A stretch of DNA of 64,000 bases from Microbacterium kyungheense. Lineage in GTDB: Bacteria; Actinomycetota; Actinomycetes; Actinomycetales; Microbacteriaceae. Within the stretch, counting starts at the first letter, position 1. Each line of letters opens with the position of its first letter. Under the pieces are notes generated by a model, which saw only the letters and a program-made list of their open reading frames with translations, searched no databases and was not told where the DNA came from. Below, piece after piece: positions 54,103 to 63,200 of this stretch. The translations under genes were made by a program, and so were the position numbers. The stretch is from NCBI RefSeq assembly GCF_006783905.1, contig NZ_VFPE01000001.1, positions 930,001 to 994,000 on the forward strand, given 5' to 3'.

Positions 54103-54401
54103 GCCGCCACCTCGGCGGAGGGCATCCCGTCGTCGGCGGTCTGCGGGCCGAACTCGGCGACCACCTCCGACACCACGTCGGCGGGGAACCCGCCGCGGCG
54201 CGCGTGCTCGCGGACCGTCTCGGGCTCGTCGGTGCGGTGGATGCAGTAGAGCTTGTCGCCGGCGACGTAGGTCGTGACCCACTCGTACGAGACGCCGAGC
54301 GACTCGACGGCACGGTTGGAGGTCCGGGCGATCTCGACGAGGTCGTCGTGGCTGAGCTGCGAGGCGCCGGGGACGTTGCGTTCGATGATGAAGGTGTTCA
54401 T
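54099..54401 (-). CDS. DUF4242 family protein (SCO4226-like, nickel-binding fold)
   Basis: A 100-residue protein of the DUF4242 family: MNTFIIERNVPGASQLSHDDLVEIARTSN, cited as the start, then VSYEWVTTYVAGDKLYCIHRTDEPETVREHARRGGFPADVVSEV. The conserved core WV.SYV..DK.YC.Y.AP....I.EHA...GFP... is clear here as EWVTTYVAGDKLYCIHRTDEP. Family member SCO4226 of Streptomyces binds nickel through a ferredoxin-like dimer, so metal binding is possible; Cys and His of YCIHR and the HARRGG His are candidates. ATG 54401 has GGAAGA upstream. Confidence 0.85.
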   Translation of the reverse strand: MNTFIIERNVPGASQLSHDDLVEIARTSNRAVESLGVSYEWVTTYVAGDKLYCIHRTDEPETVREHARRGGFPADVVSEVVAEFGPQTADDGMPSAEVAA

Positions 54402-54518
54402 GGTCTTCCGATCTGTGAGGCACCCGGGCTGTCCGGGATGACTCCATCGTCGGGACCGGGAGCGCGCGTCACATCGGGAGGAGCTCCCCATGTTCCGCGG
54501 CGGACGGACCGCCGGCAC

Positions 54519-55418
54519 CTAGGGCGTGAAGATCGTGAGCGCCCCGGGCACCATGTCGATCGTCAGCGGCAGCGCGCCGATCGGGTCGCCGTCCGCGTAC
54601 GCGGTGACGCCGGGAGAGGCGAGCCGCACCGATCGCACGCGCGTGATCGAGACCTCGGGGACGATCGCATGCGTGCCGCGGTACACCTTCGGCAGCAGCC
54701 GGAGCAGACGCAGCCGCCCCGCGGGACGCACGAGCACGAGGTCGAGCAGACCGTCGGAGGGGTCCGCGTCGGGCGCGATCGGGATGCCGCCCCCGTAGGT
54801 CCGCCCGTTGCCCACGGTCGCCATCACGAGGTCGCCGTGCACCTCGCCCCGCGTACCGTCGGCGCCTTCGTACGCGATGTCGTACGGGATGCCGGCCAGC
54901 GTCAGGAACTCGACGAGGATCGCGATGTTGTAGCGCGACCCTCCGCGCGGCCAGCGCATGGCGTTGGCGCGGTCGTTGACCTTGGAGTCGAAGCCGCTGG
55001 CGAGCACCGAGCCGAAGAACCGGGTCGAGCCGTCGTCGCGCGTGACCCGGGCGAGGTCGATGCTCCGCGTGACCCCTCCGGCGATCGCGTCGGCGGCGGC
55101 CGCCACGTCGAGCTCGCGGAGCCCCAGCGTGGCGGCGAAGTCGTTGCCGGTGCCCGCCGGGACGATGCCGAGCGGGATGCCGGTCCCGGCGAGCTCCTGA
55201 AGCGCGAGGTTGACGGTGCCGTCGCCGCCGGCCACGGCCACCGCGTCCACGCCGGCCTCGATCGCCGCGCGCAGCAGCTCGGACGACTCGGCCGCGCTGC
55301 CGCCGCTCAGGATCGACGTCTGCAAGCCGTGCGCGCGCAGGCGCTCCGCAGCGTTCGTCGCGGCACCGGTGTGCGCGCCCGCGCGGGCCGCCGGGTTGAC
55401 CAGCAGCGCGACCCTCAC
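54519..55418 (-). CDS. Diacylglycerol/lipid kinase (DgkB/YegS type)
   Basis: A 299-residue cytosolic lipid kinase. The N-terminal nucleotide-binding lobe has ALLVNPAARAG, the diagnostic GGDGTVNLALQELAG (near residues 64-78) and VPAGTGNDFAATLGL, and the C-terminal beta-sandwich has YADGDPIGALPLTIDMVPGAL. It transfers phosphate from ATP to a lipid hydroxyl such as diacylglycerol; undecaprenol or sphingoid-like alcohols cannot be excluded. The GTG start overlaps the AGPS-like gene by four bases (GTGA), so both are translated together and may act in one lipid pathway. Confidence 0.92.
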   Translation of the reverse strand: MRVALLVNPAARAGAHTGAATNAAERLRAHGLQTSILSGGSAAESSELLRAAIEAGVDAVAVAGGDGTVNLALQELAGTGIPLGIVPAGTGNDFAATLGLRELDVAAAADAIAGGVTRSIDLARVTRDDGSTRFFGSVLASGFDSKVNDRANAMRWPRGGSRYNIAILVEFLTLAGIPYDIAYEGADGTRGEVHGDLVMATVGNGRTYGGGIPIAPDADPSDGLLDLVLVRPAGRLRLLRLLPKVYRGTHAIVPEVSITRVRSVRLASPGVTAYADGDPIGALPLTIDMVPGALTIFTP

Positions 55419-57073
55419 GCGGGAGCTCCGGCTCCGGCATCCGTCATGCGGTCGGCTGCGACCAGCGCGCCAGGGTTCATGATCCCGTGGGGGTCCAGCG
55501 TCGCTTTGACGGCTCGCAGCACCTCGACGCCGAGCGGACCGATCTCGGACTGCAGGTAGGCGCGATGATCGCGCCCGACCGCGTGGTGGTGCGTGATGGT
55601 GCCGTGGGCTGCGCCGATCGCCCGGGACGCGGCATCCTTCGCTTCCGCCCACTGCCCCTGCGGATCGTCGGTCAACGCGGCGACCACGGTGAAGTAGAGG
55701 GAGGCTCCGGCGGGGTAGACGTGCGAGATGTGGCACATCACGATCGGCTTCGTGCCGACGGCGGTGAGGCTCGCGGTCAACGCGTCGGTCACGTCCTGCC
55801 TGAGTGCCGGCAGCCGCGCCCATGTCGTCGCCGTCTCGAGCGTCTCGGCGAGGACCCCGATGTCCATGAGGGTGTCGCGCAGGCCCGGCGAGGCGAAGCG
55901 GCCGCGCTCCCACGAGCGGGCCGGCTCGTCGCCGCGGGACTTCGCGCCGTGCCCGGCGAACACGGCGTCGAGCGCGTCGCGGGTCGCCTCGGCCTCGGCG
56001 GCCGTCGCACCCTCGAAGGTCGCGACCGCCAGGCAGCCGCGCAGACGCGTCAGATGGCCGCCCAGCGTCGCGTTCACGCGCGTCTCGGTCTCGTCGCTCA
56101 GCCTCAGCACGGTGGGGCGGATGCCGCGCTGCGTCGCCTCGCGGAACGCCGCGGCCCCCGACGCGAAGTCGGGGAACGTCCAGGCACGGTACTCCGTCAC
56201 CGCCGGCACGGGCCTGATGCGGACGGTGACCTCGGTGAGCACGCCGAACGCCCCCTCGGAGCCGAGGAACAGCTCGCGCAGGTCAGGACCCGCGGCGCTC
56301 GCCGGGGCGCGCCCGAGGTCCAGGTCGCCCCGCGGCGTCGCGACCCGAAGCGCATGGACGAGGTCGTCGAAGCGTCCGTACCCGCGGGAGGCCTGTCCGC
56401 TGGACCGGGTCGCGGCGAAGCCGCCGAGCGAGGCGTACACGAAGCTCTGCGGGAAGTGGCCGAGCGTGTAGCCGCGGGCGCCGAGCAGCTCCTCGGCCTG
56501 CGGGCCCGTCGTGCCGGCGCCGAAGGTCGCCAGCAGCGACACCTCGTCGAGGGCGCGCAGCGACGCCGTCCGGGCCAGGTCGAGCGCGATCACCGCGTGC
56601 TGTGCGCCGCGCACCGGATCGACGCCGCCGACGACCGAGGTTCCTCCGCCGAACGGCACGACGGCGATGCGGCGCTCGTCGCACGCGCGCAGCACGGCGG
56701 CGACCTCCGCGTGATCGGCGGGCGACACGACCGCGTCCGGCGCCGTCTGCGGGTCGTCGAGGCGCCGTCGCAGCAGATCGGGCGTGCTCTTGCCGCCGAG
56801 GTGCAGCGCGCGCACGTCGTCGTCGCGCGTGGCGTTGCCGGCACCCACGATGCGGGCGAGCGCGTCGAGGTCGTCGTCCCGGAGGAGCGACGGGGTGAGC
56901 GCCGGGCGCTCGCGGCGCGGCACCGGGTGCGCCTTGCCCGGCACCACGGCGCCGACGATCGCACGGGCCGCTGCCGGCAGCCGGGCGGGATCCGGATCCC
57001 ACGCGTCCCAGGGTCCCCGCTCGCGGGGCGCGGGCGTCGCAGGCAGCGGCTCAGGGGCGGACGTCGTCGGCAT
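55415..57073 (-). CDS. FAD-binding oxidase, alkyldihydroxyacetonephosphate synthase-like
   Basis: A 552-residue flavoprotein of the AGPS/glycolate-oxidase D family. The FAD-binding PCMH fold has PDAVVSPADHAEVAAVLRAC, VPFGGGTSVVGGV (pyrophosphate loop), GTTGPQAEELLGARGYTLGHFPQS and RSSGQASRGYGRFDDLV. The C-terminal part carries THHHAVGRDH, the His-rich motif of AGPS enzymes, and HGIMNPGALV. True AGPS replaces an acyl chain on dihydroxyacetone phosphate by a fatty alcohol, the key step of ether-lipid synthesis. A lactate- or glycolate-type oxidase is the alternative. ATG 57073 is six bases after a GATACT box. The overlapping lipid kinase gene and the divergent glpD support a glycerolipid role. 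Confidence 0.85.
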   Translation of the reverse strand: MPTTSAPEPLPATPAPRERGPWDAWDPDPARLPAAARAIVGAVVPGKAHPVPRRERPALTPSLLRDDDLDALARIVGAGNATRDDDVRALHLGGKSTPDLLRRRLDDPQTAPDAVVSPADHAEVAAVLRACDERRIAVVPFGGGTSVVGGVDPVRGAQHAVIALDLARTASLRALDEVSLLATFGAGTTGPQAEELLGARGYTLGHFPQSFVYASLGGFAATRSSGQASRGYGRFDDLVHALRVATPRGDLDLGRAPASAAGPDLRELFLGSEGAFGVLTEVTVRIRPVPAVTEYRAWTFPDFASGAAAFREATQRGIRPTVLRLSDETETRVNATLGGHLTRLRGCLAVATFEGATAAEAEATRDALDAVFAGHGAKSRGDEPARSWERGRFASPGLRDTLMDIGVLAETLETATTWARLPALRQDVTDALTASLTAVGTKPIVMCHISHVYPAGASLYFTVVAALTDDPQGQWAEAKDAASRAIGAAHGTITHHHAVGRDHRAYLQSEIGPLGVEVLRAVKATLDPHGIMNPGALVAADRMTDAGAGAPA

Positions 57074-57144
57074 CCGGCCAGTATCGCACCGGCCGGGGTG
57101 CGCGCCGCGAGGCGCGGGTGCACGGCGTGGGGCATCATGAAGAC

Positions 57145-58704
57145 GTGACCCGCATCCTCGGACGGACGCCGCAGACCTCGGCGCTCTCGGCTGCGCGCCG
57201 CGCGCGCGAGCTCGACGCGCTGGCGGCGGCCGGCGAGGTCGACGTCCTCGTCATCGGCGGCGGGGTCACCGGGACCGGGATCGCGCTGGATGCCGCGGCC
57301 CGCGGCCTGCGGACGGTGCTGGTCGAACGCCACGATCTCGCGCACGGCACGAGCCGCTTCAGCTCGAAGCTCGTGCACGGCGGGCTGCGCTACCTGGCCT
57401 CGCGGCAGATCGGCATCGCGCGCGAGAGCGCCGTCGAGCGCCACATCCTGCTGACCCGCACCGCGCCACACCTCACCCGCGCACTGGCGCAGGTGGTGCC
57501 GCTGTACGACCCGGGAGCCCTCACGAAGGGCGCCTACATCGGGTTCGGCTACGAGCTCGGCGACGGCCTGCGCCGCGCGGTCCGCACGCCCGGCTCGGTC
57601 CTGCACGCCCCGGGCGTCATCAGCCCCGAGACCGCCCGCAGGCTCGCACCCGCGCTGCGCGGCGAGAGCCTGCGCGGCGCCGTGCGCGGCTGGGACGGGC
57701 AGCTGGTCGACGACGCGCGGCTGGTCGTGGCGGTGGCCCGCACCGCGGCGGGGCACGGGGCATCCATCATCACGCGGGTCGAAGCGGTCTCGGTGGACGG
57801 GCACGGCGCCCGGCTGCACGACCTCGTCACCGGTCAGACCCTCGGCGTCCAGGCGCGCGCCGTCGTCAACGCGACCGGCGTGTGGGCCGGTGAGCTCGAC
57901 CCGGACGTGCGGCTGCGGCCCAGCCGCGGCACGCACCTGATCGTGTCGACCGAGCGCCTGGGCGGCTCGGATGTGTCGCTCACGGTGCCGATTCCGGGAT
58001 CGTCGAGCAGGTTCGTGTTCACGCTCCCCGCGGTCCACGGCCGCACCTACATCGGCCTGACCGACGTCCCCGTCGACGGGCCGATGCCTGACGTCGCCCA
58101 CGCGAGCGCCGACGAGATCGACTATCTGCTGGGGGTCGTCAACACCGTGCTGGCCTCTCCGCTCACGCGCGAGGACGTGCTCGCGACCTACGCGGGGATG
58201 CGGCCCCTGCTGGCGGCCGCCCACGATGACGACGAGACCAGCGACCTCTCGCGTCGCCACGAGATCCTGGAGTCGGCCTCGGGCGTGCTGAGCGTGGTCG
58301 GTGGCAAGCTCACCACCTACCGCCGCATGGCCGAGGACGCGGTGGACGCCGTGATCCGCCGCGACCCGGCCTTCCCGTCACATCCGTCTCCGACGCGCGC
58401 GCTCCCGCTGGTCGGCGCGTGGCCCAGGCCCCGACTGGGCGAGATCGACGCGGCGCCTCGACTGGTGCGCCGGTACGGCGCCGAGGCGCCGTACGTCGCG
58501 GCGCTCGCGGACGGGCCGTGGGCCGCCCTCGGGGTGACAGCCCAGGAGCTGGAATGGGGCGTCCGGGTCGAGGGTGCGCTGAGCGTCGACGACCTGGTCG
58601 ACCGCCGCACCCGGCTCGGTCTCGTGCCCGCCGATCGCGAGGCGTCGATGGATGCCGCCGCCGCCGCGTTCGCCCGCGCCGGGGTCGACCCGCTCGAGGC
58701 GTGA
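57145..58704 (+). CDS. glpD: Glycerol-3-phosphate dehydrogenase (GlpD)
   Basis: A 519-residue membrane-associated FAD enzyme that oxidises sn-glycerol 3-phosphate to dihydroxyacetone phosphate and passes electrons to quinone. FAD-binding VLVIGGGVTGTGIALDAAARGLRTVLVER lies near residues 38-66 (cited as the dinucleotide fold), then HGTSRFSSKLVHGGLRYL, RPSRGTHLIV and ATYAGMRPL, with the C-terminal DAO_C domain. The start is GTG 57145, six bases after a CATCAT -10-like box; an ATG at 57118 in the same frame is outside the likely transcript. It is divergent, about 70 bases apart, from the AGPS-like gene, whose substrate would be the GlpD product. A hairpin follows the stop. Confidence 0.95.
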   Translation: MTRILGRTPQTSALSAARRARELDALAAAGEVDVLVIGGGVTGTGIALDAAARGLRTVLVERHDLAHGTSRFSSKLVHGGLRYLASRQIGIARESAVERHILLTRTAPHLTRALAQVVPLYDPGALTKGAYIGFGYELGDGLRRAVRTPGSVLHAPGVISPETARRLAPALRGESLRGAVRGWDGQLVDDARLVVAVARTAAGHGASIITRVEAVSVDGHGARLHDLVTGQTLGVQARAVVNATGVWAGELDPDVRLRPSRGTHLIVSTERLGGSDVSLTVPIPGSSSRFVFTLPAVHGRTYIGLTDVPVDGPMPDVAHASADEIDYLLGVVNTVLASPLTREDVLATYAGMRPLLAAAHDDDETSDLSRRHEILESASGVLSVVGGKLTTYRRMAEDAVDAVIRRDPAFPSHPSPTRALPLVGAWPRPRLGEIDAAPRLVRRYGAEAPYVAALADGPWAALGVTAQELEWGVRVEGALSVDDLVDRRTRLGLVPADREASMDAAAAAFARAGVDPLEA

Positions 58705-58775
58705 GCGGCGTCCAGGAGTCAGGACCAGGGCGGGTGTGCCGACCGGCGCGCCCTCCGGTCTTCTCCGCGATCCGG

Positions 58776-58801
58776 CGCTGATCCGCAATCGAGGATCAGC
58801 G
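58776..58801 (+). terminator. glpD terminator
   Basis: A perfect 9-bp stem CGCTGATCC/GGATCAGCG (58776-58784 with 58793-58801), an eight-base loop, then TTTGG. It lies 71 bases after the stop. Confidence 0.7.
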
Positions 58802-58874
58802 TTTGGCAGGAAAGCGCGCGGGAACGGCCGGGGCGCGTGACGCGGAGGTCGGATGCCGCGGCCACACTTGAGCG

Positions 58875-60215
58875 GTGACCTCGACGCATCCGCACGGCAG
58901 CCTCGGCATCGTGCAGGGCACCGCCCTGTACATCGCATCGGTGCTCGGCACCGGGCTGCTCGTCCTGCCGGGGCTGGCCGCAGACGTCGCGGGACCGGCA
59001 TCCGTCGTCGCCGTGATCGCGGTGATCGTGCTGTCGGTGCCGTTGGCCGGCACGTTCGCGGCGCTCGCCGCCCGCTACCCGGATCCCGGCGGGGTCGCCA
59101 GCTATGTGCGACGCGCGCTGGGCCCGACCGCGGCGCGGGCGACCGGCTACTGGTTCTTCTTCGGCGTCGGCGCGGGATTCCCTGTCCTGGCGATCCTCGG
59201 CGGCGAGTACCTGACCGCGATCCTCCACCTCGACCGGTCGGCGGTCGCGCTGCTCGCGATCGTGATCGTGCTCCCGCCGTTCGCGATCAACCTGCTCGGC
59301 GTCCGCGTCGCGGGATGGGTGCAGTTCGTGCTCACCGGGCTCCTGGTCGCCATCGTCGTGCTGCTCGTGAGCGCCGCCTTTCCGGCGACCGAGGCGTCGC
59401 GGTTCGAGCCGTTCCTCCCACACGGGTGGGCGGGCGTCGGCACGGCCATCAGCCTGTTCGTCTGGGCGTTCGCCGGCTGGGAGGTCGGCACCCACATCTC
59501 GGGGGAGTTCCGCGATCCCCGGCGCATCATCCCGCGTGCCACCGCGATCGCCCTGGTCGTCACCGGGATGGCCTACCTGCTCCTTCAGATCGTGACGGTG
59601 GGGGTGCTCGGCGAGTCCGCGGGCGACGGAGCCGTGCCGCTGCTGGCGCTCGCGGACGCGGTCGCCCCCGGCGTCGGGCGTACCGCCGTCGGCGTCGTGG
59701 CCGCCATCGTCGTCCTCGGCGTGCTGAACTCGTACCTCGCGGCCTTCGGCAAGCTCGGCGCCTCGCTCGCCGCCAACGGCGACCTGCCCCGGTTCCTCGC
59801 GCCCGGCGCGCAGGCCGGCGGCATCCCACGGCGCGCCCTGCTGCTGTTCTTCATGGTCGCCATGACGTACCTGGGGATCGCGCTGGCCACGGGCGGCCAG
59901 GTGCAGACGTTCATCCTCATCCACACCAGCAACATGGTCTCGATCTACGCCGTCGGCATGATCGCCGCGACGCTGATCCTGCCGCGCTTCACGGTCGGCT
60001 GGGTCATGGCCGTGGTGGCTGCCGTCCTGTCGGTGGGGCTCATGCTCCTCGCCGGGGCCAACCTGCTGCCCGCCGCGGCGCTCGCGCTCGTCGCGATCGC
60101 GGTCACGGTGTGGCGGCGGTGGCGTCGAGGCCGCCGGCCGGACGCGAACGCTCCCGAGACGGGAGCCGATCCCCAAGCCGCCGCCGAGGTGAAGACGGCG
60201 ACGACTCGGGCCTGA
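58875..60215 (+). CDS. APC-superfamily amino-acid permease
   Basis: A 446-residue transporter with about 12 membrane helices. The first helix has the APC unwinding motif ASVLGTGLLVLPG; other family marks are PDPGGVASYVRRALG and FAGWEVGTHISGEFRDPRRIIPRA (the consensus helix 6 to loop segment). The charged C-terminus (WRRWRRGRRPDANAPETG) is cytoplasmic. The family takes up amino acids or organic amines with protons or by exchange; the substrate is unknown. GTG 58875 lies six bases after a CACACT -10-like box. It is transcribed alone and is convergent with kgd. Confidence 0.9.
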   Translation: MTSTHPHGSLGIVQGTALYIASVLGTGLLVLPGLAADVAGPASVVAVIAVIVLSVPLAGTFAALAARYPDPGGVASYVRRALGPTAARATGYWFFFGVGAGFPVLAILGGEYLTAILHLDRSAVALLAIVIVLPPFAINLLGVRVAGWVQFVLTGLLVAIVVLLVSAAFPATEASRFEPFLPHGWAGVGTAISLFVWAFAGWEVGTHISGEFRDPRRIIPRATAIALVVTGMAYLLLQIVTVGVLGESAGDGAVPLLALADAVAPGVGRTAVGVVAAIVVLGVLNSYLAAFGKLGASLAANGDLPRFLAPGAQAGGIPRRALLLFFMVAMTYLGIALATGGQVQTFILIHTSNMVSIYAVGMIAATLILPRFTVGWVMAVVAAVLSVGLMLLAGANLLPAAALALVAIAVTVWRRWRRGRRPDANAPETGADPQAAAEVKTATTRA

Positions 60216-60218
60216 CGC

Positions 60219-60266
60219 GATCCGGCCCCGGACGCCTCAGCGGAGCTGGGCGGCCGGGGCCGGATC
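60219..60266. terminator. Bidirectional hairpin between the permease gene and kgd
   Basis: A perfect 13-bp stem GATCCGGCCCCGG/CCGGGGCCGGATC (60219-60231 with 60254-60266) and a 22-base loop between convergent genes. Confidence 0.7.
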
Positions 60267-60278
60267 GACGTCGTCGGG

Positions 60279-63200
60279 TCAGGAGACCGTCAGCGCCTCC
60301 TGCAGGATCGCCGCCTGCTCGGCCGCGTGCACCTTCGGCGAACCGGTCGCGGTGGACGCCGCGGAGGCGCGCGAGATGCGGCTGATCGTGCGGCCGTTCA
60401 GGTGCTTCACGACCTCGAGTGCGATGAAGGGCCACGCCCCCTGGTTCTCGGGCTCGTCCTGCACCCACACCAGCTCGGCGTTCGGGTACGAGTCGATGAC
60501 GGCGTTGAGCTCCTCGATCGGCGCGGGGTAGTACTGCTCCAGGCGCACCAGGGCGACCGCCGGGTTGGAGTTCTTGTCGAGCTCGGCGCGCAGATCCCAG
60601 TGGATCTTGCCGGCGTGCAGCAGCACGCGCTTGACGGCCGACTTGTCGACGCCGCGGTTGTCGTCCAGCACCGGCTCGAACCGGCCGGTGAGGAAGTCCT
60701 CGACCGGGCTGGTCGCGCCGCGCAGGCGCAGCATCGCCTTCGGCGTGAAGACGACCAGCGGCCGGCGCGGGCGGGCGTACGCCTGACGACGCAGCAGGTG
60801 GAAGTACGATGCAGGCGTCGACGGCCGCGCGACGGTCATGTTCTCCTGCGCGCACAGCTGCAGGTAGCGCTCGATGCGGGCCGACGAGTGGTCCGGTCCC
60901 TGACCCTCGTAGCCGTGGGGGAGCAGCAGGACGACGCTCGACTGCTGGCCCCACTTCTGATCGGCCGACGAGATGAACTCGTCGATCACCGACTGGGCGC
61001 CGTTGGCGAAGTCGCCGAACTGGGCCTCCCACAGCACGAGCGAGTCGGCGCGCTCGACGGAGTAGCCGTATTCGAACGCCATCGCGGCGTACTCGCTCAG
61101 CAGCGAGTCGTAGACGTAGAAGCGGCCCTGGTCCTCGCTGAGGTTCGTGAGCGGGATCCACTCCTGGCCGTTCGCACGGTCGTGCAGCACGGCGTGGCGC
61201 TGCACGAACGTGCCGCGACGCGAGTCCTGGCCGGCCAGGCGGACGTTGGTCTTCTCCAGCAGGAGCGAGCCGAACGCGAGCAGCTCGCCGAAGCCCCAGT
61301 CAATGGAGCCGTTGCGGCTCATGTCGAGACGCTTGTCGAGCAGCTGCTGCAGCTTCGTATGGACCGTGAAGCCCTCGGGCTTGTTCACGAACGTGTCGCC
61401 GATGAGGTTGATCGCCTCACGCGAGACGCCGGTGGTCTCGGGCTCGCCGGTGGCGGGCTCGGTGGCAGCGGCATCCGGGACGACGACGGGCGACGAGCCG
61501 GTCTCGGCCGCGTGGGTCTCGGCGAACGCGATCTCGAGGCGGTTCTGGAAGTCCTGCTTGGCCTTCTCGTACTCCTCCTCGGTGATGTCACCGCGACCGA
61601 CCAGCGCCTCCGTGTACAGGCGGCGCACCGAGCGCTTGGCCTCGATGAGGTTGGTCATCAGCGGCTGCGTCATCGACGGGTCGTCGCCTTCGTTGTGGCC
61701 GCGGCGGCGGTAGCAGACGAGGTCGACCACGACGTCGCGGTGGAACCGCTCGCGGTACGCGAACGCCAGCTGCGCCACCCGGGTGACGGCCTCGGGGTCG
61801 TCGCCGTTCACGTGGAAGATCGGCGCCTGGATCGTCTTGGCGACATCGGTCGCGTACACGGAGGTGCGCGCGTCGGTGGGCGTCGTGGTGAAGCCCACCT
61901 GGTTGTTGACCACAACGTGGACGGTGCCGCCGGTGCGGTAGCCGCGCAGCTGCGACATCTGCAGCGTCTCGAACACGACGCCCTGGCCCGCGAAGGCCGC
62001 GTCGCCGTGGACGAGGATCGGCAGCCAGGTGAACGTGCCGATCGGCTTGCGGTCCTGCTTCGCGCGGACGATGCCCTCCAGCACGCCGTCGACCGTCTCG
62101 AGGTGCGACGGGTTGGCGGCGAGGTAGACCGGCAGCTCGGACTGGTTGTCGGCGACGAAGGTGCCCTCGGTGCCGAGGTGGTACTTCACGTCGCCCGACC
62201 CGCTCTTCGAGCCGATAGCGACCGACCCCTCGAACTCGCGGAAGATCTGGCTGTAGGTCTTGCCGGCGATGTTGGTGAGCACGTTCAGGCGGCCGCGGTG
62301 GGCCATGCCGATCGCGGCGCCGTCGAGGCCCGCCTCTGCGGCGCCCTGCAGGATCTCGTCGAGGAGCGGGATCAGCGACTCGCCGCCCTCGAGGCTGAAG
62401 CGCTTCTGGCCGACGTACTTCGTCTGCAGGAACGTCTCGAACGCCTCGGCCTGGTTCAGCTTGTCGAGGATGCGCAGCTGCTCGTCGTGGCCCGGCTTCT
62501 GGTACTTGACCTCGACGTTCTCCTGGAACCAGGCGCGCTGGCCCGGATCCTGGATGTGCATGTACTCGATGCCGATGGTGCGGCAGTACGAGTCGCGCAG
62601 CACGCCGAGGATGTCGCGCAGCTTCATCTGGCGCTTGCCCCCGAACCCGCCGGTGACGAACTCGCGGTCGAGGTCCCAGAACGTGAGGCCGTGGCTCTCG
62701 ATCTCGAGGTCGGGGTGCGTGCGCTGCACGTACTCGAGCGGGTCGATGTCGGCCATCAGGTGGCCGCGCACCCGGAACGAGTTGATGAGCTCCTGCACGC
62801 GGGCCTGCTTGTCGACGCGCTCCGCGAGGTCGACGTTGATGTCGGCCGCCCAGTGGATCGGCGCGTACGGGATGCGCAGCGCGGCGAAGATGTCTTCGTA
62901 GAATCCGCGCTGCCCGATGAGCAGCTCGTGCACCTTCTTGAGGAACTCGCCCGAGCCGGCGCCCTGGATGACGCGGTGGTCGTAGGTGCTCGTCAGGGTG
63001 ATGGTCTTGCCGATCGCCAGCTCGTTGAGCGTCTTGTCGCTCGCGCCCTGGAACTCGGCGGGGTATTCGAGGGCGCCGGCGCCGACGATGCAGCCCTGGC
63101 CCTTCATCAGGCGCGGCACCGAGTGCACGGTGCCGATGCCGCCGGGGTTGGTGAGCGACAGCGTCGTTCCCTGGAAGTCCGCCGCGGTCAGCTTGTTGTT

